A stretch of 7,284 nt of DNA from a bacterium (lineage in GTDB: Bacteria; SM23-31; JAUVVT01), in NCBI GenBank assembly GCA_030616165.1, contig JAUWXV010000191.1, positions 1-7,284 of the forward strand, given 5' to 3'. The notes beneath the pieces were generated by a model that searched no databases, had not been told where the DNA came from, and was given only the letters and a program-made list of their open reading frames with translations. Below, one piece after another: positions 1 to 5,085 of this stretch; the stretch's first letter is position 1, and the number at the start of each line of letters is the position of its first letter. The position numbers and the translations under genes are program-made.

Positions 1-28
1 GATATTTTATCATCATTAAAAATAATAT
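1..28. repeat. 28-nt exact direct repeat, copy at the window edge
   Basis: These 28 bases are identical to 313-340. The offset is 312 bp, exactly 104 codons, so both copies are read in the same apbE frame and give IIFNDDKI. The match stops at base 29 (c here, a at 341) and runs to the window edge, so its true length is unknown. It sits where ApbE proteins normally have the DPxTG motif. Confidence 0.9.
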
Positions 29-788
29 GATGATACCTGACACCCCCTATTTCAAAATACCGCTCATAGTCACCAGAAGTTGCAATCGAACCTTCTTTGA
101 TTTCAAACTCTCCCCAGAATCCGTTTTCACCCCGGGGATGCTGAATTTTCACTGATGCTGAATCATCATCGATAATATATATCCCCAAATCACCCCCCAT
201 ATTTATCACAAATTTCTTAAAACCATCTCTTTTCAGCAGGGATACCACTCTGTCAATAGCATAACCTTTAAGAAAACCTCCCGGGTCTATGCCCATTCCG
301 TTAATTCTAAAAGATATTTTATCATCATTAAAAATAATATTATTATAATTAACCAGGGGCAGTCTTTCTTGTATATCTTCATTTTCGGGAACCTTCGGAT
401 TCTCTGCAATAAAATCCCATAGCCTCACAATCGGAAAAACAGTTATATCAAATGCTCCATCCGTCATTTTGCAGTATTTTAAAGAACCTTTAATTATCTC
501 ACCCATTTCCTCAGTTATTGTAACAGGTTTCATTCCTGCCTGGCTGTTAATAAAATATATCTCACTGGTATCACTGAATGCATTCGCTATCTTTTCTATA
601 TGACCTATTACATCAAATGCTTCTTCCACTTTTCGTACGATAAATTGCTCATCAAAATCATTGTCATATACTGAAATAGTTGTATAGGTATCCATATGAA
701 TCTGAGTAATTCGAACCGGTGGATGTTCTTCGTATTTAAGACAGTTTAACAATAACAGTAAGCAAATAGAAAGAGTAATTCTTTTCAT
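1..788 (-). CDS. apbE: ApbE-family FAD:protein FMN transferase, putative lipoprotein (3' end outside window)
   Basis: Proteins of this family move FMN from FAD onto Thr/Ser of target flavoproteins such as Nqr, Rnf and extracytoplasmic reductase subunits, usually at the outer face of the cytoplasmic membrane. 262 codons are visible. Residues 1-15 form a basic then Leu-rich signal peptide, followed by Cys16 (LLLNC), so a lipoprotein is likely, although Asn at -1 is unusual. Family landmarks in order are MDTYTTISVY (32-41), FDITVFPIVRLWDF (113-126), GGFLKGYAID (170-179), NMGGDL (196-201) and SGDYERYF (238-245). The start ATG lies inside the stop of the upstream prenyl synthase gene (ATGA), with a weak AGAGA ribosome site. 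The expected continuation after RYHHII is the conserved DP(K/R)TG motif, but the frame reads FNDDKI, copied from residues 153-158 of the same protein. The C-terminal metal-binding part is outside the window. The family call is firm; the target protein is unknown. Confidence 0.9.
   Translation of the reverse strand, partial: MKRITLSICLLLLLNCLKYEEHPPVRITQIHMDTYTTISVYDNDFDEQFIVRKVEEAFDVIGHIEKIANAFSDTSEIYFINSQAGMKPVTITEEMGEIIKGSLKYCKMTDGAFDITVFPIVRLWDFIAENPKVPENEDIQERLPLVNYNNIIFNDDKISFRINGMGIDPGGFLKGYAIDRVVSLLKRDGFKKFVINMGGDLGIYIIDDDSASVKIQHPRGENGFWGEFEIKEGSIATSGDYERYFEIGGVRYHHIIFNDDKI
313..340. repeat. 28-nt exact direct repeat, internal copy
   Basis: This is the partner of the repeat at 1-28. 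It encodes apbE residues 151-158 between the FDIT..LWDF and GGFLKGYAID motifs. That is a variable part of the family, so this copy is probably the native one. Confidence 0.9.
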
Positions 789-1795
789 TTTTCTCTGTAA
801 ATTACGAAGTCAACAAACTTCAAAAGCGATTCCTTATAAACGGAATCGTTAAAGAGGTTCAAATTATTCTTTGCAAGATTAGCATATCGGAGTGCTTTTT
901 TATTGGCGTACTTTATCCCGCCTAATTTTTCGGCAAAAGATATTATCTTTTTAATATCATTCTTTTTAGCCCCCTTTCGGAGAAGACCAATTATATTTTC
1001 CCTATCTTTTTTATCGCAATTTTTAAGGGAATATATCAATGGAAGAGTAATACTGTTATTCTTAATGTCAACACCTTTGGGTTTACCGATGACTTTTCTT
1101 TCTCCATTGAATTCAAACAAATCATCCTTAATCTGAAAAGCAATTCCAAGATATTCCCCGAATTTTTTTAAAGCAATCCTTCTGTTTAAATCAATGTTAG
1201 CAATAACAGCACTTATCTCACAGCATGCAGAAAAAAGTCCGGCAGTCTTATTAGAAATTATATTAAAATATTTCTCTTCATCAACAACAAACTCGCGGCT
1301 TGACTCTATCTGGAGTATTTCTCCTTTGGACATTCGCAGAGTAATTTCCGAAAGTATCTTTAAAATTTCAGAGTTATCCATTTCAACCGCATTTTTAAGC
1401 ACATTTGAAAGGAGATAATCTCCTACCAGCACCGAAAGTTGATTCTTCCACAAATTATTTACTGTTGGCACCCCTCTCCGTTCTCCTGCATTGTCAACTA
1501 CATCATCATGAATCAAAGACGCAGTATGAAGAATCTCCACTGTCACAGCCGCTTTAATATTAAGGTCACTAATATCACCGCACAGACCACCTGATAAAAG
1601 CAGCAATATCGGACGAATTTTCTTCCCATCCTGATTTGTTATATATTTCAATATTATATTAAGTAATTTGATATCAGTGTTAAGAAATAACTTATAACTA
1701 TCTTTAAAGCGGAGAAAATCTCTTTCGATTGGTTCAATTATCGATTCAAGATTATAATAATTTTCTCTCTTTTTCACAGACCTTACATTTAACAT
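785..1795 (-). CDS. Long-chain trans-polyprenyl diphosphate synthase
   Basis: This enzyme condenses isopentenyl diphosphate with an allylic diphosphate to make a long all-trans prenyl chain, most often the side chain of menaquinone or ubiquinone. At 336 residues it has the usual family length. Visible motifs are GKKIRP (57-62), the first Asp-rich motif DDVVD (97-101) within LIHDDVVDNAGERRG, GDYLLS (125-130), KTAGLF (183-188), and the second Asp-rich region QIKDDLFEF (221-229) followed by GKPKGVDI and TLPLIY. The fifth residue before the first motif is Ala92 rather than an aromatic, and the motif has no two-residue insertion. By family rules this favours a long product (about C30 or more) over farnesyl diphosphate; the exact length cannot be read. 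The second motif ends in Glu (DDLFE). No good Shine-Dalgarno sequence precedes the ATG. The stop overlaps the apbE start. Confidence 0.92.
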   Translation of the reverse strand: MLNVRSVKKRENYYNLESIIEPIERDFLRFKDSYKLFLNTDIKLLNIILKYITNQDGKKIRPILLLLSGGLCGDISDLNIKAAVTVEILHTASLIHDDVVDNAGERRGVPTVNNLWKNQLSVLVGDYLLSNVLKNAVEMDNSEILKILSEITLRMSKGEILQIESSREFVVDEEKYFNIISNKTAGLFSACCEISAVIANIDLNRRIALKKFGEYLGIAFQIKDDLFEFNGERKVIGKPKGVDIKNNSITLPLIYSLKNCDKKDRENIIGLLRKGAKKNDIKKIISFAEKLGGIKYANKKALRYANLAKNNLNLFNDSVYKESLLKFVDFVIYREK

Positions 1796-1817
1796 TTTAA
1801 TGATTCGCCAGTATAAG

Positions 1818-1846
1818 ATTATAAATTATTAATTTTAAAAAATTAA
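1818..1846 (-). promoter_or_regulatory. Weak candidate promoter for the prenyl synthase-apbE pair
   Basis: On the minus strand a perfect TATAAT (1823-1818) lies 17 nt after TTAATT (1846-1841), which matches only three bases of the TTGACA consensus. A transcript starting here would have a short leader of about 15-20 nt before the ATG at 1795. The gap is very AT-rich, so such matches arise easily by chance, and tatC may simply read through into this gene. Confidence 0.3.
1829..1846. repeat. 18-bp AT-only palindrome
   Basis: Two 8-bp arms, TTAATTTT and AAAATTAA, are separated by two bases. It overlaps the -35 side of the weak candidate promoter. It could be an operator for a dimeric regulator. 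It has too short a loop and too weak a stem to act as a terminator, and it may be chance in AT-rich DNA. Confidence 0.4.
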
Positions 1847-1902
1847 CATTTTTTATAATAGAAATCAAGGATTTATTTTTTCTTCTTACTATTTCAACTT
1901 CC

Positions 1903-3273
1903 TTATCTTTCAATTCTTATCATTCTTCCCTTCCACCATACTAATCTTTTTTTCCACCATATTCTTCTTGGCCTTCTCCTCATAACACCTGTCCACCTTA
2001 ATATTTTTCTCGGTCTATAAATTTCACTCACTGCTGTTTTTGTGTATTCTTCCGGTCTATAATCATATTCTTCATAATCTTCTATATATTCCTCTTCTTT
2101 TGCAGCCACTGCCTCTTTTGCTTCTTCCTTTTTTTCAACATCCTTTTTCTTTTCTTCTAACTTTTTTTCTTCTATCCGTTCCTCTTTAACTTTTTCAGTA
2201 GTTTTACTAATCTTTCTGGTTTCCTTACGTAATCTCTTCTTTATCTTAATGGGTATTTTCTTTTTAGAGTCTATAACCATATAAACTGCAATAAAAAATA
2301 AGATAACTGTTAATACAATCGCGGGAATGATAATTTTCCAGGGTATTAGTAAGAAATCTATCCAGGCCATTTGTAAGGAAAAAAGCGGTAGTTTGAATAA
2401 TGTAATAACCGCAAGAATTATTAATATTATTACACTAACAGTTAGCAATCTATAACTTGTTACTTTATAACTTTTTTTCTTTTCTTCATATTTGTACTCA
2501 TATTCATCATCTAAAGCTTCTTCTAATTCTCTTTCCCTCTTTTTAGCAAATATCTTTGTAACCCATATACTGATTTCATATAAAATTACAATCGGTATCG
2601 CTAAAAGAATCTGACTCATTGCTTCAGGAGGAGTTAATAATGCAGCACAAGCGAAAATTAAAATTATAGCATAACCTCTTGCACTTTTCATTAAACTAGG
2701 GGTTAATATTCCAATCTTTGCTAAAATTGCTGATATTATTGGAAGTTCAAATGCAAGACCAAAAACAACTAAAAGTTTAACAGCAAATGAAAGATATTTT
2801 TCATAGGAGGTCATCATAACCAGACCCGGGAGCTGGTATTTTGAAAAAAAGATTAAAGCATTAGGTATTATTACATAATAACAGAAAGCTGCGCCAATAA
2901 GAAAGCATAATATTGTTAAAAATATGAAAAATGGCACAAACTTCTTTTCTTTTTTAAGAAGTCCCGGTGCAACAAAATCCCATAATTGGTATATTATAAC
3001 AGGTAAACTTATAATGATACCCATAATTACAGAAATATTAAGCCTTATTGTAAAGGGTTCCATAGGAGAAAGTGTTATAAGTTGCTCACCAGGATATGGA
3101 GCCGTTATAAAAGTAATGAGTCTTTCTGAAAAGATAAAACTCGCTATTGTAAAAATAATCACCGATGCCAAACACTTGATTATAACCCACCTCATCTCTT
3201 CCAAATGGTCTATGAAAGACATTCTCTTATCATCTACCTTTTTCTTTTTTTTATCTTTTTCCTTTTCAGCCAT
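1903..3273 (-). CDS. tatC: Sec-independent (Tat) translocase subunit TatC with extra C-terminal membrane and charged domain
   Basis: TatC is the membrane receptor that recognises twin-arginine signal peptides and, with TatA/TatB, exports folded, often cofactor-bearing proteins. Residues 1-17 are a Lys-rich head. Residues 19-245 are a standard six-helix core with FIDHLEEMR (20-28), LSPMEPF (68-74), QLWDFVAPGLLKKE (96-109), FELPIISA (175-182) and LTPPEAMSQ (213-221), ending in AIPIVILYE (225-233). Glu25 and Glu176 match the conserved signal-binding acidic positions. The family is normally about 240-270 residues, but this protein has 456. The extension holds a charged linker (240-270), two further hydrophobic stretches (about 276-293 and 313-334), a Lys/Glu-rich probable helix (336-393), an acidic Tyr-rich stretch (393-410) and an Arg/Trp-rich end (419-456). 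The start chosen is the ATG 40 bp after nadB; Met18 is an alternative. No tatA or tatB is visible nearby. Confidence 0.95.
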   Translation of the reverse strand: MAEKEKDKKKKKVDDKRMSFIDHLEEMRWVIIKCLASVIIFTIASFIFSERLITFITAPYPGEQLITLSPMEPFTIRLNISVIMGIIISLPVIIYQLWDFVAPGLLKKEKKFVPFFIFLTILCFLIGAAFCYYVIIPNALIFFSKYQLPGLVMMTSYEKYLSFAVKLLVVFGLAFELPIISAILAKIGILTPSLMKSARGYAIILIFACAALLTPPEAMSQILLAIPIVILYEISIWVTKIFAKKRERELEEALDDEYEYKYEEKKKSYKVTSYRLLTVSVIILIILAVITLFKLPLFSLQMAWIDFLLIPWKIIIPAIVLTVILFFIAVYMVIDSKKKIPIKIKKRLRKETRKISKTTEKVKEERIEEKKLEEKKKDVEKKEEAKEAVAAKEEEYIEDYEEYDYRPEEYTKTAVSEIYRPRKILRWTGVMRRRPRRIWWKKRLVWWKGRMIRIER

Positions 3274-3313
3274 CTCTTAAAAGATTCTTTAAAACTTTTA
3301 ACATACCCTTCAA

Positions 3314-4936
3314 TTATACTTTTTTACAGATAATAATATCCTTTTTCCATTTCTTATCATTTTTTTCTGGAAAATCGGTAGTATAGTGAAGCCCCCTGCT
3401 CTCTTTCCTTTTTAAAGCAAATCTTATTAAAAGTTCTGCAACAGTTGAAAGATTTCTTAACTCTAATAATTGTTCAGTTACTTTTGTTTTTTTGTAAAAT
3501 TTTTCCACTTCTTTCGCAACTAACTTAATCCTTCTTTCTGCTCTCCGAAGCCGAAAGTCAGACCTGACAATTCCAACATAATCCCACATTAACCGCTGTA
3601 TTTCCGCTTTATCATGAGAAATAAGAATCCACTCTTCATGGTTGAATGTTCCAGAATCATCCCAGGGAAGTATTTCAGGAAATTCATCTGGAATATTTTT
3701 TATTTGCTGAGCGACATCTCTTGCAGCCCGGTTAGAAAAAACAAGTGCCTCTAACAAAGAATTACTCGCCAGTCTATTGGCACCATGAAGTCCAGTACAT
3801 GCAACCTCTCCGCTGGCATAAAGTCTTTCAATTGAAGTCCTTCCCCTTAAATCTGTTACCACACCCCCACACATATAATGCGCAGAAGGAACAACCGGTA
3901 TTCTCTCTTTTGTAATATCGATTTTATAAGAGAGGCAGGTTTTATAAATATGGGGGAAATTTTTTTTGATATCTTCTTTTTTTATACCGCTCAAATCAAG
4001 ATAGACGCAGTGTGCACCAGATTTTTTTAGTTCTCTATCTATGGCTCTTGCCACAACATCCCTTGGAGCAAGTGAACCTCTCGGGTCATAATCTTTTACA
4101 AAGTCTTTCCCTTCAGAATTTTTCAAAATCCCTCCGGCACCTCTAACTGCCTCTGAAATTAAAAACGGCTTGTTGCCCGGAGAATATAAAGTTGTTGGAT
4201 GAAACTGCATAAATTCAAGATTCGCGATTTTCCCTCCTGCTCTGTATGCCATGGCAACTCCGTCACCTGTCGCAATGTCGGGATTAGTAGTATGAAGATA
4301 AACCTGACCGGTGCCACCGGTAGATAACATTGTTAGTTTGCCTAAAAATATTTCCACAACTTTCTTCTTCGTATCCAGTATATATGCCCCCCAGCAGTGT
4401 ATTTTATTATCCTTTTTTCTTCTTTTTCTCTTTATGTTATGTTCAGTCAAAAGTTCAATAGCGATATGGTTCGAGAAAATCTTAATATTTTTATTATTTC
4501 TGACTTTGGAAAGAAGGGCTCTTTCAACTTCTCTTCCAGTTAGGTCTTTAGCATGAACGATTCTATTTGCAGAGTGACCACCTTCTTTTCCAAGTTGAAA
4601 CTTTCTATTTTTACCTCTACCTACTTTTGTGAATCTGGTGCCAAACTCTTCCAACTCCTTAATGTACTGAGGACCTTCCTTTACCGTAACTTCAACTGCA
4701 TCCTTATGACAAATGCCAGCACCAGTAAGAAGCGTATCTTTAATATGGAGACTAAAAGAATCATTTTCAGATACGGCACTGGCAATTCCACCCTGGGCAT
4801 AATTTGTATTGGATTCAGCGTCCTCTTTTTTGGTTACTATTGCAACTTTTCCATATTGAGCGACTTTCAATGCAAAGGTAAGTCCTGCTATTCCACTGCC
4901 TATAATAAGAAAATCAAATCTCCTTACTGTGTTCAT
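3314..4936 (-). CDS. nadB: L-aspartate oxidase
   Basis: This FAD enzyme oxidises L-aspartate to iminoaspartate, which NadA then uses to make quinolinate for NAD. Fumarate or O2 can be the electron acceptor, so it also works without oxygen. Numbering from the ATG at 4936, the protein has 540 residues, the same length as the E. coli enzyme. Landmarks are the dinucleotide fold GSGIAG (13-18), SNTNYAQGGIA (42-52), KEGGHS around Glu118, EFMQFHPTTLY with His246, APRDVVARAID with Arg292, SAHYMCGGV with His353, and HGANRLASNSLLEAL with Arg388. These match E. coli Glu121, His244, Arg290, His351 and Arg386. The C-terminal helical domain ends with ESRGLHYTTDFPEK, typical of NadB. An in-frame TTG at 4966 would add ten residues; the ATG is preferred because GAGAAG lies six bases upstream and the protein then aligns from its first strand. 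NadA and NadC are not in the window. Confidence 0.95.
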   Translation of the reverse strand: MNTVRRFDFLIIGSGIAGLTFALKVAQYGKVAIVTKKEDAESNTNYAQGGIASAVSENDSFSLHIKDTLLTGAGICHKDAVEVTVKEGPQYIKELEEFGTRFTKVGRGKNRKFQLGKEGGHSANRIVHAKDLTGREVERALLSKVRNNKNIKIFSNHIAIELLTEHNIKRKRRKKDNKIHCWGAYILDTKKKVVEIFLGKLTMLSTGGTGQVYLHTTNPDIATGDGVAMAYRAGGKIANLEFMQFHPTTLYSPGNKPFLISEAVRGAGGILKNSEGKDFVKDYDPRGSLAPRDVVARAIDRELKKSGAHCVYLDLSGIKKEDIKKNFPHIYKTCLSYKIDITKERIPVVPSAHYMCGGVVTDLRGRTSIERLYASGEVACTGLHGANRLASNSLLEALVFSNRAARDVAQQIKNIPDEFPEILPWDDSGTFNHEEWILISHDKAEIQRLMWDYVGIVRSDFRLRRAERRIKLVAKEVEKFYKKTKVTEQLLELRNLSTVAELLIRFALKRKESRGLHYTTDFPEKNDKKWKKDIIICKKV

Positions 4937-4994
4937 TTCATACTTCTCTCGGTTTATTAATTCCAATAGATAAATTGCATCATCTTAATTCAAT

Positions 4995-5027
4995 TTTCTC
5001 ATTCCGCGCGATTCACAGAATGAGAAA
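4995..5027 (-). other. Strong stem-loop upstream of nadB
   Basis: A perfect 10-bp inverted repeat (TTTCTCATTC / GAATGAGAAA) encloses 13 nt. In minus-strand RNA the stem can extend by four more pairs (U-G, G-C, U-G, G-C) to 14 pairs with a five-base loop. Those U-G pairs would be A-C mismatches in RNA from the other strand, which favours function in the nadB-sense transcript. No run of U follows on either side, so it is not a typical intrinsic terminator. It could be a leader element of nadB, a processing site or a protein-binding site. No known riboswitch was recognised. Confidence 0.6.
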
Positions 5028-5045
5028 TAAGTTTAAAGTTTCTTT

Positions 5046-5085
5046 TCCGCCTGATGCAGCTCTGCGGAGGCAGAGACTACTCTCT
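5046..5085 (-). other. GC-rich cluster of overlapping inverted repeats directly after uvrA
   Basis: Immediately after the uvrA stop the minus strand can form AGAGA-gtag-TCTCT (5085-5072), or CTCTGC-CTCC-GCAGAG (5075-5060), or pair TCCGC (5068-5064) with GCGGA (5050-5046). Neighbouring helices share bases, so they exclude each other. The block is clearly richer in GC than the surrounding spacer. No T-run follows, so it is not a standard terminator. It may be a 3' stabilising structure or one copy of a dispersed intergenic repeat; the window holds no second copy. Confidence 0.45.

Noticed and set aside
1808-1820. A 13-nt match (CCAGTATAAGATT) between the gap before the prenyl synthase and the 3' end of uvrA (5126-5138).
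   Set aside because: One 13-nt match in 7 kb of AT-biased DNA is expected by chance, and one copy lies in conserved coding sequence.
2924-3280. A plus-strand 118-residue frame with hydrophobic stretches antisense to tatC.
   Set aside because: Antisense frames to membrane-protein genes are often hydrophobic; this one lacks family resemblance and the tatC frame is certain.
3277-3301. A 7-bp AT-rich inverted repeat (TTAAAAG / CTTTTAA) between nadB and tatC.
   Set aside because: The stem is weak with an 11-nt loop and no following T-run, so it is unlikely to be a terminator; chance is likely at this base composition.
3266-3304. A 12-codon frame upstream of tatC on the minus strand (MLKVLKNLLRDG) whose TGA overlaps the tatC start, with GAAGGG just before it.
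   Set aside because: The purine run is only one base from the ATG, too close for a working ribosome site, and the frame is short enough to be chance. It might still act as a coupling leader, but nothing supports it.
4957-4983. An eight-codon frame (MMQFIYWN) ending in TAATAA upstream of nadB, resembling a leader peptide.
   Set aside because: It has no clear ribosome site and no run of regulatory codons, and such short frames are common by chance.
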